Source: Bacillus sp. B15-48 (GTDB lineage Bacteria > Bacillota > Bacilli > Bacillales > Cytobacillaceae). From it: 64,000 bases of DNA. Below, in pieces: positions 34,601-43,013 of the stretch. Position 1 is the stretch's first letter, and each line of letters begins with the position of its first letter. A program made the position numbers and the translations under genes. Below the pieces are notes generated by a model. The model had not been told where the DNA came from. It did no database searches and saw only the letters and a program-made list of their open reading frames with translations. The stretch spans positions 310,001 through 374,000 of the forward strand of contig NZ_WOFU01000001.1 in NCBI RefSeq assembly GCF_016879755.1, in the 5' to 3' direction.

Positions 34601-36291
34601 TTTTCTTTTTCATCCACCTCTGTAACAGCTGTCAAATTTTTAATCATTGGTGCTGTTGTATCTTCAAGCAACACAACTGGCTGACTAGGTACTTGATAGC
34701 CTTCCACTTTACCTGGTGTCGCGGCTTCAATCCCAACTTTCACATGTTGAGTTGATTCGTCGGTTGGATAGCGATAAATGATGCCCATATCTGGGTACGT
34801 ATCATCAACATTCGGCACATCATTATAGTAGGCAAGCGCGATTTCCTTATGACTATTCGTCGCAATCACGAGACCACGCATACTGCCATTTGCCATTCCA
34901 TCTGAGTAGATGCGGACAATGTTTTCATTTTCGATTAAATTTGAGCCATAATTCGCATTAAAATCTGCAACGGTGGCATGTCCATTTTGCGAATTAATGA
35001 TCCAAAAAACGAGCGTTTCTCCAGGAGAAATAAGAACATCTTCTGGAATGGAAGGCCACATAACATCTGTCCCCGGATCGGTGCCATAACGATAATACAT
35101 TTTATAATCTTTAAAATTGATCGGTTCATTGCTATTGTTATGGATTTCGATAAACTCATAGCCATCCAATCCCCCAATATTCGATGAATCAGGGACAATT
35201 TCCGTTATGAGTAGATATGGCACTTTGCTATAATCCACTTCTGGCTGTTTCACTTGAATCGTGTATTCATCCGTTTTCGCGACATTCACTCCATCAGAAG
35301 CTTCCAAATAATAACGGATGTCAACAGACAACGCAGCCGCCGGAATCTCGACTGCATAAATCGAACGGTCATCGACACTCGGATTCATCGGAATTGTTGT
35401 ATAGTTGTCTACGTCCTTTTCATTATAGTGGAGATTGACAATTGGCACAGAAAGGTTATCGGTGACCGTCGCCTCTATCTTCACCGGAAAAAAGGCAGCG
35501 CTTTCTGTTACTGGTGTATGGGTGATCACAGGTGGTTCCGTGTCTACCGGAAGATCAGACAACTGCACAGGGATTGGCGGTACTTGATTTTCAGAAATAC
35601 TTCCCGGTGTCGGCGGAGTCATTCCTCTCCATTTCTCCATCGCTGTTCCTGTTTTCGGGTAGTTATACTCGATTCCCGCGCCAGTATTATCGTTATCACT
35701 TCCTAAATAGCTCGCAGAAACGACTTCGCTCCCAAACTGATCTTTTAAAACAAGTGCTCGATTGCCGCCATTGGCAAAACCAGGAAACACGTCCTTATAC
35801 TCAACCACTTTTTCTGGGGCTAACTCAACACCGAAATGCTCATTAAAATCAGCGAATGAATAGTTGCCATTATTAAACCAGAAAACGAGCGTTTCCTGAG
35901 GCTCAATCGTTGTCACCGGTACTTGAAACGGTAGCTCTCTTCCTGTATCGGTGTATAGATAAATAAACGTATAGTTTGATAGCAACAGCGGCTGGTTCGT
36001 ATTATTATAGAGCTCAAAATACTCGTAATAATCCGTGCCGGGACCCACTGAATTTGGGGATAATTCCGTCATTAATAGATGTGGGAGCGCATCATAATCA
36101 ATTTTTGTCGTTTCACTATTTCCTTCAGTTTGTCCGGTTTCCTCTGCTACTACTTCCAAACTAGTTCCATCGTTTGCACTCTCCTCTGCTTGTGCCAATA
36201 CTGGAGCAGAAATTTGAGCAAGTAGAAGGACGAGCATGGTTACAATCGCCATCGTCATTTTTAATTGTCTCATCGTTTTACGTTTTCTCAT
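31690..36291 (-). CDS. large secreted lamin-tail / metallophosphoesterase protein
   Basis: 1533 residues, secreted by a signal peptide (basic MRKRKTMRQLK, hydrophobic to ~34). Two lamin-tail domains (about 66-200 and 350-520; LLMTELSPNS and LLITEIVPDS), Ig/fibronectin-type beta domains between and after them, then a calcineurin-like phosphoesterase at about 1134-1410 with metal motifs MTDTQY, HTGDLV, AGNHDVD, SFHEYL and SGHYHEA. A fibronectin-like piece and a Gln/Asn/Ser-rich tail end the protein; no LPxTG sortase signal or membrane anchor is visible. Probably a surface or shed phosphodiesterase/nucleotidase for phosphate scavenging (inference). Start ATG 36291 after AAGGAGG. Confidence 0.85.
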   Translation of the reverse strand: MRKRKTMRQLKMTMAIVTMLVLLLAQISAPVLAQAEESANDGTSLEVVAEETGQTEGNSETTKIDYDALPHLLMTELSPNSVGPGTDYYEYFELYNNTNQPLLLSNYTFIYLYTDTGRELPFQVPVTTIEPQETLVFWFNNGNYSFADFNEHFGVELAPEKVVEYKDVFPGFANGGNRALVLKDQFGSEVVSASYLGSDNDNTGAGIEYNYPKTGTAMEKWRGMTPPTPGSISENQVPPIPVQLSDLPVDTEPPVITHTPVTESAAFFPVKIEATVTDNLSVPIVNLHYNEKDVDNYTTIPMNPSVDDRSIYAVEIPAAALSVDIRYYLEASDGVNVAKTDEYTIQVKQPEVDYSKVPYLLITEIVPDSSNIGGLDGYEFIEIHNNSNEPINFKDYKMYYRYGTDPGTDVMWPSIPEDVLISPGETLVFWIINSQNGHATVADFNANYGSNLIENENIVRIYSDGMANGSMRGLVIATNSHKEIALAYYNDVPNVDDTYPDMGIIYRYPTDESTQHVKVGIEAATPGKVEGYQVPSQPVVLLEDTTAPMIKNLTAVTEVDEKENIEVITEVTDDQEVKSVRLFYQLSGETEYKMKIIRQDGKDSLFKSLIYSPELIGKEYVDYYFVASDGTNETTSDTHRINIMSDFDQSSLRLNVKDGDLVNGEVILKGTSATDTSANVTLMVDGVEQTDTYLSIEQPAYFAFEVNGLNTYFQNAVTMGEDILYIMDQDWLTEWKTFSIPIETERLPLGDQTITVRSGNKASPFDLESTENRDDYDLKNVRLILADGTVLTAPAYSKPNQVLKLGDVTPFIDFHFTITEEHAKSKTTNWDTTSVSDGEHMVIARDSDEQIEARVVVDNTPPVIDSNIAEGQEFKGAFTIEATVTDAIAGVDKVEVFLDNEPISLPYETASSKLVPGEHLLSITATDKVGNKAESLIRFSVVDENPHQPQVISPAAGATVIGNPLLKVNVSDPTNDEMNVSFYKGYQYDANDVTNVTVFKHASDTEPPQMMVPTGEQALTAEEISLISAEDGQYLTTNSKTQFPYHRFDVTVDPSVAENDIIELYWKGKSLEGRKVSMYAWSHETEKWKLIDYHIAGADDFELTGTVEVNEFVNDHKINVLVQDEIPSSPDEYDYTFVWMTDTQYYAESFPYIFERQTEWIAEKRDEMKIEYVFHTGDLVNVSTDEQQWFYADKYMGVLDAHEIPCGVLAGNHDVDQVNNDYTDYYRYFGADRFENKPYYGGTYLNNRGHYDLISVGGNDFIMVYLGWGVTDEGIKWMNDVLSEHPDRKAILSFHEYLLATGTRHPLGEKLYNEVVIPNENVIMVLSGHYHEAQTLIDEIDDDGDGLPDRTVYQMLADYQAGPEGGQGYVRLLHFDQDNNRILVNTYSPYLNDYNYFNTDAYPGKDEFMIELDLSAVEKQVATDYFSVNVYTNEEIGKEKRVKSGKTAQTVWHDLENGNHYSWYVIVEDDYTGRTISDIWTFKKQKSNGKDAAQGKDSTKQTGNDASQAADGNGTSNRSGQTNSTMKNSNVPQ

Positions 36292-36475
36292 GTTACCTCC
36301 TTAATAATCATCATGGACTGTTTCGCCTCCATTCTACTTCGTTATCATGTAGTTATTTTTATAATCATGTAAATTTTTGGTTAATTTTAGCGAAAATAAT
36401 CGGTTCGTAACAGTTTGATTGCAAATATGTTCGCAAGTTCGGTTTTTTTATCATTTCGTAATAAAACTGCCCATC

Positions 36476-36492
36476 TGTTATCAATCTGTTAT
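36476..36492 (+). promoter_or_regulatory. WalR box
   Basis: TGTTAT-N5-TGTTAT is a perfect match to the WalR direct repeat TGTWAH-N5-TGTWAH. It lies about 97 bases upstream of the LysM-3D gene start. In B. subtilis the WalKR system controls autolysins, including the similar YocH. Confidence 0.7.
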
Positions 36493-36588
36493 TATCGTAA
36501 TCTAATTAATATTCGCCTGTTCTTTTCCTGTAAGACAACTATGTTAAGATAATCGCAATGATAGGTGAATCGATAGGAGGCAACAAAA

Positions 36589-37512
36589 TTGAAATACAAA
36601 ATAGGATCTTTTCTAGCAGCAGCAGCTATTTTTACAACAGTGACCACAACGGCACAAGCTGAACAAGTCATCGTCCAAAAAGGGGACACGCTTTGGGGGA
36701 TTTCCCAGGAGCATGGAGTTTCAGTTGAATCGATTAAAAAATGGAATCATCTTTCGAGTGATATCATTCTTCCAAATGACGTTCTTGAAGTATCACCAAT
36801 AAAAAATGTAACCGTAAGAAAAGGGGACACGCTTTGGAATATCGCTCAAGTGTATGGAGTTTCTGTCGATGAAGTTAAGAAGTGGAACGAGCTCAACTCT
36901 GATTTAATTCATCCTGGTTTAAAGCTAGTGATTTATACCGATTTAGCGAAAGATGTGTCTGCTACAGCGAATGTGGTGGCTCAAAATAATCATTCGACAT
37001 CTGCGGTAAATCCGAGTGCAGCTGTGACACAAAAAGCGGAAGTTCAAGCGAATACACCCGTTGCAAAAGAGAGCAGTGCTGCTCCTGCGGCAAATGTGGG
37101 TAGTCCAGAAAATGCCGCTCCGGCGACAAATGCTAGTAGTTCGGCACCTTCAAAGAATGCCGCTCCTGCAACAAATGTAAGCTCTGGTGAAAACCAAAAA
37201 GAAAGCAATCCAGCTCCAGTTGAGCAGGCATTCATCGTTACTGCCACCGCCTATACGGCGAATTGTAACGGTTGTTCCGGAATTACTAGTACGGGTGTGA
37301 ATTTAAAAGCGAACCCAGATGCAAAAGTCATCTCTGTTGATCCATCGGTTATTCCACTCGGCTCAAAAGTCCATGTGGAAGGATATGGATATGCAACAGC
37401 AGCTGATACTGGCGGTGCCATTAAAGGAAATAAAATTGACGTCTTTATTCCAAATCACAATGACGCGATTCAATGGGGAAGAAAACAAGTAAAAGTGACG
37501 ATTATTGAATAG
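36589..37512 (+). CDS. secreted LysM-LysM-3D domain cell-wall protein (YocH-like)
   Basis: 307 residues: signal peptide (to ~25, AQAEQ), two LysM peptidoglycan-binding modules (about 27-68 and 75-117, each with KGDTLWxI), an Ala/Ser/Asn-rich linker (~118-210) with the repeat AAPATN, and a C-terminal 3D domain (~215-307) with the Asp residues in AADTGG and KIDVFI that give the domain its name. It likely cleaves glycan strands as a lytic enzyme. The start is TTG at 36589, eight bases after AGGAGG. Monocistronic, with a WalR box upstream and a terminator at 37542-37568. Confidence 0.9.
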   Translation: MKYKIGSFLAAAAIFTTVTTTAQAEQVIVQKGDTLWGISQEHGVSVESIKKWNHLSSDIILPNDVLEVSPIKNVTVRKGDTLWNIAQVYGVSVDEVKKWNELNSDLIHPGLKLVIYTDLAKDVSATANVVAQNNHSTSAVNPSAAVTQKAEVQANTPVAKESSAAPAANVGSPENAAPATNASSSAPSKNAAPATNVSSGENQKESNPAPVEQAFIVTATAYTANCNGCSGITSTGVNLKANPDAKVISVDPSVIPLGSKVHVEGYGYATAADTGGAIKGNKIDVFIPNHNDAIQWGRKQVKVTIIE

Positions 37513-37541
37513 TTTTGTTTGAAGGTCGTTTTTTTAGAGGG

Positions 37542-37568
37542 GGTTCCATCATTTGATGGGACCTTTTT
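37542..37568 (+). terminator. terminator of LysM-3D gene
   Basis: Stem GGTTCCATC/GATGGGACC (one G-T pair) followed by five T. Confidence 0.75.
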
Positions 37569-37711
37569 AGTGTATATTTCATGTTTGAATGGATTTTTTA
37601 TGTGATCAGAATGGTGCTAATTCTCTTGAAGCGGGAAGCTGTCCGAATGTGGGCGTCATTCAGACAGGTTGAGCAAGAAATGCACTGAACACCTTTTTAA
37701 AACATAAAAAA

Positions 37712-37731
37712 CTCCCTTAATCAAAAGGGAG
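37712..37731 (-). terminator. terminator of ftsZ
   Basis: Stem CTCCCTT/AAGGGAG followed on the minus strand by TTTTTT. Confidence 0.8.
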
Positions 37732-37743
37732 CTTGTTAATCAT

Positions 37744-39054
37744 TTATCGTCTGCGGCTTCGCTTGCGTAGAAATGCAGGAATATCTATTGAGTCTTCTTG
37801 ATCATGTTCCCCGAGCTGGGAATTTGTTTCTTCATATCTGCCTTGACTTTGGCGCTTAGTGGAGTCACTATGTCTAAACGTAGGAGATTCTTCAAAGGAA
37901 TCTTGGTAACCATATTGTCCTCGTTGCCCATGAGAACTTGGTTGTTCATATTGCCCGCGTTCTCCATAGGAACTTCCTTGTTCATATGGTACGGACTGCT
38001 CGTACATCCCACCTTGTCCGAATTTCCCTATGCCACCAAGCGGATGCTTTCCGCTTTTTTTCTGCATCGTACTCTGCGAAGGACTCTCCTCCGCCTCATC
38101 TTCATGCTTGAAGCCTGTCGCAATGACCGTTACCATGATTTCTTTATTTAAATTTTCATTAATGACTGACCCAAATATCATGTTCAGTTGTTGATCGGTT
38201 GCAGCAGCGACAATATCAGCCGCCTCCTGAACTTCATATAAACTTAAATTTGTGCCGCCAGTTATATTCATTAGTACCCCTTGAGCGCCATCGATGGAAG
38301 TTTCCAGCAACGGACTAGAGATCGCCATCTTTGCCGCTTCTACCGCACGATCTTCACCGGAAGCAACACCAATCCCCATTAACGCCGTTCCTTTGTTTGA
38401 CATGATCGTTTTCACATCGGCAAAGTCTAGATTAATTAATCCTGGTACAGCAATTAAGTCGGAAATCCCTTGAACCCCTTGGCGCAAAACATTATCCGCT
38501 TCCCGAAATGCTTCAACCATCGGAGTTCTTCGATCAACAATTTCAAGTAAACGATCATTTGGAATAATAATTAACGTATTGACCGCTTTTTTCATTTCCT
38601 CAATTCCAGCTGTTGCATTGACGGCACGCTTCCGTCCCTCAAACGCGAACGGCCTAGTTACGACGCCAATTGTGAGCGCCCCAAGCTCCCGGGCGATATG
38701 AGCAATCGCAGGAGCTGCCCCTGTGCCAGTTCCACCGCCCATTCCTGCTGTAATGAAAACCATGTCGGCTCCTTGCAATACCTCTTGAATTTGCTGGGTG
38801 CTTTCCTCCACAGCTTTGCGACCAATTTCCGGATTTGCCCCAGCACCTAATCCTCTCGTTAACGTTTCACCAATTTGCATTTTAATTTTTGCATTTGATA
38901 AATTAAGCGCTTGCGCGTCCGTATTTACGGCAATAAATTCTACACCTTGAACTCCATCTTCAATCATGCGATTTACGGCATTGTTTCCTCCGCCGCCAAC
39001 CCCAACAACTTTTATCGTAGCGAATTGATCGATATTGGTTTCAAACTTTAGCAT
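37744..39054 (-). CDS. ftsZ: cell division protein FtsZ, stand-alone copy with long linker
   Basis: 436 residues. Tubulin-like GTPase core (1-~316) with [17 protein letters not shown] and the T7 loop [10 protein letters not shown] intact, so it should polymerise. The unstructured linker (~317-420) is unusually long and rich in Gln, Gly, Ser and Tyr with [11 protein letters not shown]-like repeats; B. subtilis FtsZ is 382 residues. The C-terminal peptide [13 protein letters not shown], which binds FtsA/SepF/ZapA, is kept. The gene is not beside ftsA or mur genes as in the usual dcw cluster. Start ATG 39054, seven bases after GGAGG. May be a second, specialised FtsZ. Confidence 0.93.
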   Translation of the reverse strand: MLKFETNIDQFATIKVVGVGGGGNNAVNRMIEDGVQGVEFIAVNTDAQALNLSNAKIKMQIGETLTRGLGAGANPEIGRKAVEESTQQIQEVLQGADMVFITAGMGGGTGTGAAPAIAHIARELGALTIGVVTRPFAFEGRKRAVNATAGIEEMKKAVNTLIIIPNDRLLEIVDRRTPMVEAFREADNVLRQGVQGISDLIAVPGLINLDFADVKTIMSNKGTALMGIGVASGEDRAVEAAKMAISSPLLETSIDGAQGVLMNITGGTNLSLYEVQEAADIVAAATDQQLNMIFGSVINENLNKEIMVTVIATGFKHEDEAEESPSQSTMQKKSGKHPLGGIGKFGQGGMYEQSVPYEQGSSYGERGQYEQPSSHGQRGQYGYQDSFEESPTFRHSDSTKRQSQGRYEETNSQLGEHDQEDSIDIPAFLRKRSRRR

Positions 39055-39205
39055 TTTTGTTCCTCCCATTAAGCATTCAAATTGCCTCTAAATATTTCTC
39101 TCTCTCTATCCAAACCCATTCGTACAAGTAACAATGTTTCTGTCGTTTTGCGCAATCTTTTAATGTTTGTAATTTAATAGTAACAGCCCTGTATAAAAAG
39201 CAAAA

Positions 39206-39225
39206 GAGGATACCCTCGTATCCTC
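39206..39225 (-). terminator. terminator of HEAT-repeat gene
   Basis: Stem GAGGATAC/GTATCCTC with a T-rich tail on the minus strand. Confidence 0.75.
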
Positions 39226-39230
39226 AACAA

Positions 39231-40139
39231 TTACCCCCGCTTCATTCCCTCTGCTTTGCGGCTTAAATGATTAAGTTCAATCTCAATGACTTTTCTCATC
39301 GAATCAGCTTTTTCAACATGATAAGCGCTTTTATAGATCGAGATCACCTCATTTAAAAACTGGTTTACTAGTTTTCTTTGTCCTAAGTTAAAAAAAAGAA
39401 TATATTTTCGAATATTTTTATTCGGCTCGGTCTTTAGTCTCCCTGCTAACACATCGATATACGCTCGTTCACAGTACTCGAGATCATGAAGTGCGCGGAC
39501 AGCTGCCTCACGCACATTTGCGTTTTCGTGAGAAAGAAATGGAAGCAGTCTCTCACCAATTTCATTCACGAGTGCTTCATCAAACTGATGGCAGCGCGCA
39601 AGCAATAGAATTGCATTTTCGAGACAGCGATCGGCATCTGCTTGTTCTTCTTGTTTCACCTTGCTTCGATCCAACTCTAAAATCTTATAAACGAGCGGCA
39701 ATTGTTCGACAAAGGAAGGATTCATCGGGTACATCACGCTTAAAAGTACCTCGGCGGCAGCATTTCGCACGGAAATCGATTCGCTCGCAAGAAAGGGGAG
39801 AACTTTGTTGCTTACCTCTCTCGCTTTTTTTTGTGTCATTGGTGTTTTAAGAGACATTAATGCCCATTTTATAATGTCTGGTTCTTCTTCATTAAGAAAG
39901 AAAAGCAGTTCGTCGACTTGTTTCTTCGTCGCTGGGCCAATTTCTTTCAAAAGGGAGACGACCTTCCTTTTTACCTCTTCCTTTTCAGACTTTAATAATA
40001 AAAGAAGCGTTGGAATCCAGTGCTTTGTTTCATCCCCATTTCCCAACTTATCATGATGAATTTTCGTCCGTAATTCATCATAGGCTTGTTTGCACTCTGT
40101 TGGACTCCCTAAAGCTAATAGATGGAGTTTTCCTTCCAT
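39231..40139 (-). CDS. HEAT-repeat protein
   Basis: 302 residues, all helical, with about six HEAT-like repeats (for example IPTLLLLLKSEKEEVKRKVVSLLKEI and RNAAAEVLLSVMYPMN). Cytosolic, no signal peptide. HEAT proteins act as protein-binding scaffolds; the partner is unknown. Start ATG 40139, six bases after GAGGAGG. It precedes ftsZ with a terminator between, so co-regulation is not indicated. Confidence 0.8.
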   Translation of the reverse strand: MEGKLHLLALGSPTECKQAYDELRTKIHHDKLGNGDETKHWIPTLLLLLKSEKEEVKRKVVSLLKEIGPATKKQVDELLFFLNEEEPDIIKWALMSLKTPMTQKKAREVSNKVLPFLASESISVRNAAAEVLLSVMYPMNPSFVEQLPLVYKILELDRSKVKQEEQADADRCLENAILLLARCHQFDEALVNEIGERLLPFLSHENANVREAAVRALHDLEYCERAYIDVLAGRLKTEPNKNIRKYILFFNLGQRKLVNQFLNEVISIYKSAYHVEKADSMRKVIEIELNHLSRKAEGMKRG

Positions 40140-40359
40140 AAAAATCCTCCTCTTAATGGTATATAAAAAAAGCGGTTAAACGAAAAAATCGGTTAAGTTA
40201 ATGATGTTTTTAGCTAAAGAGCTAAAAATTGAGTGAAGTAGAGGATTCTAATGAAGCGGTGAAGAAGCAAGTTCAAAGCTTTTTCAAAGCAAATTGTTGC
40301 GATGTTATTTTACAGTTATATTTATTAACGAACGTAGAAAATTATGCTTTAAAAATGAT

Positions 40360-40383
40360 GGGGATTGATCGCGGTCAATCCCC
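40360..40383 (-). terminator. terminator of glycerophosphodiesterase gene
   Basis: Perfect stem GGGGATTGA/TCAATCCCC with a six-base loop and a T-rich tail on the minus strand. Confidence 0.8.
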
Positions 40384-40403
40384 TCCTATCCATTAAACTT
40401 CAT

Positions 40404-41156
40404 TTAAAACACCAGTTTTTTATTTTCATCCCGAATTATGATCGCTCTTTGTGGGAAGTCAGTGATTATCGTATCCACTTCGAGTGCAAGCAACTGTTGC
40501 AATTCGTCTGTTTCATTCACTGTCCAAAGTCGCAGTGATTGAGCGACTGGTTTCCAAGTATCAATATCCGTGAGAACGATCGACTTAAATAAATGAAGTG
40601 ACTCAAATTGAAAAGTTTCCAGATGATCTTGAGGATGACCGATTGGGTAGAACAATAACCAAGCAATTTCAGCTGTCGGATCCAATTGTTTAATCCGCAT
40701 CAATGATGGCAAATGAAACGATGAAAAAACGACTTTTCGCCCTTTCCCATATTGCTTTACAATCGACAATACTTCTTCTTCAATTCCTCCGTATGAAATT
40801 TCGGATGTTTTCAATTCAATATTCAATTCTGTGTCAAACGGGGCGAGGAGTTCAAACACTTCTTTTAAAGTAGGCACCTTTTCCATTTCCCAGCTGTCTT
40901 CATAATCGGAAAACTTAATTCCCGCACTATATTCCTTTATTTCCGATAAATATAAATCTTTAATAAACCCTTTACCATTCGTCGTCCGATTTAACTGCTC
41001 ATCATGAATGACGACGATTTCCTTATCTTTCGTCATATGAACATCAAGTTCGATTCCGTCCACTCCTGCAATAATTGCTTCACGAAAACCGAGTAACGTA
41101 TTTTCAGGAAACTGCCCCATACTCCCTCGGTGGCCATAAATTTTCGTTTTTGTCAT
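40404..41156 (-). CDS. cytosolic glycerophosphodiester phosphodiesterase
   Basis: 250 residues of the GDPD family: YGHRGSMGQFPENTLLGF (catalytic His-Arg and Glu-Asn), GVDGIELDVHMTKDKEIVVIHD (metal-binding Glu and Asp, second His), ELNIELK. It hydrolyses glycerophosphodiesters to glycerol-3-phosphate and an alcohol. No signal peptide, so unlike the secreted GlpQ of B. subtilis it acts inside the cell. The start ATG 41156 has only a weak GGGAT upstream. Glycerol-3-phosphate made here could feed the glpD product encoded at 50846-52552. Confidence 0.93.
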   Translation of the reverse strand: MTKTKIYGHRGSMGQFPENTLLGFREAIIAGVDGIELDVHMTKDKEIVVIHDEQLNRTTNGKGFIKDLYLSEIKEYSAGIKFSDYEDSWEMEKVPTLKEVFELLAPFDTELNIELKTSEISYGGIEEEVLSIVKQYGKGRKVVFSSFHLPSLMRIKQLDPTAEIAWLLFYPIGHPQDHLETFQFESLHLFKSIVLTDIDTWKPVAQSLRLWTVNETDELQQLLALEVDTIITDFPQRAIIIRDENKKLVF

Positions 41157-41490
41157 GCTATCCCATCCTTTTATAAAAAAATATTTTAAGCAGGGCTATC
41201 GGCGAAACTGAACGTCAGTGTTGCCGATGGGTGGAAGTATGGACTCCGTTCATATAACTGGGTGACCATTGTCCTTATTCATTAATTGCACCTTTGTTCC
41301 TGAAATTTTGATTAAATAAGCCTAATCACTAAATTCATTTAAACATAAAATTGGAGAAAAAATTTAGATTTTCCGTTTATTAACAAATACTTTACTTACG
41401 ATTAAAATTGTTTAAAATTCGCTTAACAAATCCTTGCTGCCGGTTCTAAACTTCTAAATACTTCATCAATAGAAAACGATAAAATATGTC

Positions 41491-41650
41491 TTTTGTGGAG
41501 TATAGTTGTGATATTGTAGAGTATAGTTGTGATTTTGTAGAGTAAACGTGTGAAACCGTAGAGTAACGTGTTCGTTTCGTAGAGTATATGGATAAAACCG
41601 TAGAGTAAATGGTTAGAACAGACAAAAAACTGGATAAAACCGTAGAAAAT
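41491..41650. repeat. degenerate tandem repeat, 21-bp period, GTAGAGTA core
   Basis: GTGGAGTA/GTAGAGTA cores start at 41495, 41516, 41537, 41558, 41579 and 41600, exactly 21 bp apart, with a further GTAGAAAA core at 41642 (two periods on; the unit in between is degenerate). The remaining 13 bp vary (for example TAGTTGTGATTTT, AACGTGTGAAACC). It lies between the glycerophosphodiesterase and amidohydrolase genes in a 544-bp gap with no gene. Confidence 0.82.
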
Positions 41651-41657
41651 TAAAAAA

Positions 41658-41692
41658 AATCGTATTCTCTGATGATGCGAGAATACGATTTT
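41658..41692 (-). terminator. terminator of M20 amidohydrolase gene
   Basis: Stem of at least 12 bp (AAATCGTATTCTC with its complement) followed by eight T on the minus strand, directly downstream of the stop codon. Confidence 0.88.
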
Positions 41693-41700
41693 TCGGACCT

Positions 41701-42888
41701 TTATAATAAATAATGAGCAACAATTTTCACGTATGATTTTTCGATATTGAGCAATGCTCGTTCATCGATGTCGAATTTCGGGTGGTGATGTGGGTAGGCT
41801 GTCGCGCTGCTTGTTTGTGAGCCGACGCGGAAATAAGTCCCTGGTTTTTCTAAAAGAAAATATGAAAAGTCTTCCGCTCCCATCGTCGGTTCCATTTCTA
41901 CGATGTTTTCTGCTGAAAATTGTTCAGTAAGCAAGTTGCGGACCAGTTCCGTTTCTTCGGGATGATTGTATAAAGCTGGATAGCCGTTTAAGTAATCGAT
42001 TGTATACGATGCCCCAAAAGCGGAAGTAATTCCAGCGGTGAGATTGCGAATTTGCTCTTCTACTTGCTTACGAATCTCGCCATTAAATGTGCGAACCGTT
42101 CCTTCTAATTTAGCTGTATCTGCAATGATATTGAACGCATTCCCGGCTTGGAACACCCCAATGGTCACAACAGCAGCTTCGAGCGGATTAACCCCACGGC
42201 TGACAATTTTTTGAAGCGAGCTTACAAGTTCACTGCCAACCACAATGGAATCAATTGCCTCATGAGGACGTGCCCCATGGCCGCCTTTCCCTTGAATCGT
42301 AATCGCAAATTTATCAACAGCTGCCATTTGATAGCCGCTGCCAACTGTGATTTTCCCTAGCGGTGTATTTGAATCTAAGTGAGCAGCGAAAACGTAATCC
42401 ACTCCATCTAAAACGCCTTCCTCAAGCATAAACTTTGCCCCGCCTGGAGGTGTTTCTTCGGCCGGTTGGAAAATAAACACGATTTTCCCTTTCAAATGCT
42501 GACGATATTGACTTAACACTTCGGCCGTACCTAATAAGGCGGCCGTATGACCGTCATGGCCGCATGCATGCATAACGCCTGGATTTTGCGAGTGATACTC
42601 GACGTCTTTTTCGTCATGAATCGGCAATCCATCAAAATCGGCTCTTAAGGCAATCGTTTTCCCAGGCTGTTCGCCTTCTAAAATACCAATTAATCCGTTA
42701 CCTCCGAGGTTCGAGATTACATTTAATCCGAATCCGAGCAATTTTTCCTTAATGTATTTCGCTGTTTTCTCTTCTTTAAAAGAAAGTTCTGGATGCTGAT
42801 GCATATACCTTCGCCAGTTAACAACTTCGTTATAGTTTTCTTCTAATTTCCCATTGATCTCTAATAATAAATCAGTTGGCTTCGTCAT
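41701..42888 (-). CDS. M20 family amidohydrolase (N-acyl-amino-acid type)
   Basis: 395 residues, M20D metallopeptidase of the hippurate/N-acetyl-amino-acid hydrolase group. Metal site: HACGHDGHTAALLG (about 107-120) and EETPPGGA; a dimerisation domain follows, then TMGAEDFSYFL with the conserved Glu/Asp. It cleaves N-acyl amino acids in the cytosol. Last gene of the met-transporter run, 125 bases after the VOC gene, suggesting release of an amino acid such as methionine from an acyl derivative (inference). The start ATG 42888 is eleven bases after GGAGG. Confidence 0.88.
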   Translation of the reverse strand: MTKPTDLLLEINGKLEENYNEVVNWRRYMHQHPELSFKEEKTAKYIKEKLLGFGLNVISNLGGNGLIGILEGEQPGKTIALRADFDGLPIHDEKDVEYHSQNPGVMHACGHDGHTAALLGTAEVLSQYRQHLKGKIVFIFQPAEETPPGGAKFMLEEGVLDGVDYVFAAHLDSNTPLGKITVGSGYQMAAVDKFAITIQGKGGHGARPHEAIDSIVVGSELVSSLQKIVSRGVNPLEAAVVTIGVFQAGNAFNIIADTAKLEGTVRTFNGEIRKQVEEQIRNLTAGITSAFGASYTIDYLNGYPALYNHPEETELVRNLLTEQFSAENIVEMEPTMGAEDFSYFLLEKPGTYFRVGSQTSSATAYPHHHPKFDIDERALLNIEKSYVKIVAHYLL

Positions 42889-43013
42889 TGTTCATTTTCC
42901 CTCCTCGTGTGACCGATTGATTTGTTCTTTACTGATTGAGGTTCCTATAGCTATTGTATGTCACCACGATTACTCTTTTTTACTGAAATGGGCTTGAAGA
43001 ATCATTCTTCCTC

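Noticed and set aside
35254-35706. 150-codon plus-strand frame inside the large exoprotein gene
   Set aside because: Antisense shadow of a long coding region with clear domains; no ribosome site.
40230-40396. TTG-started 54-codon frame on the plus strand (LSEVEDSNEAVKKQ...)
   Set aside because: Weak ribosome site, and its 3' end runs through the terminator hairpin of the opposite gene; possibly a remnant.
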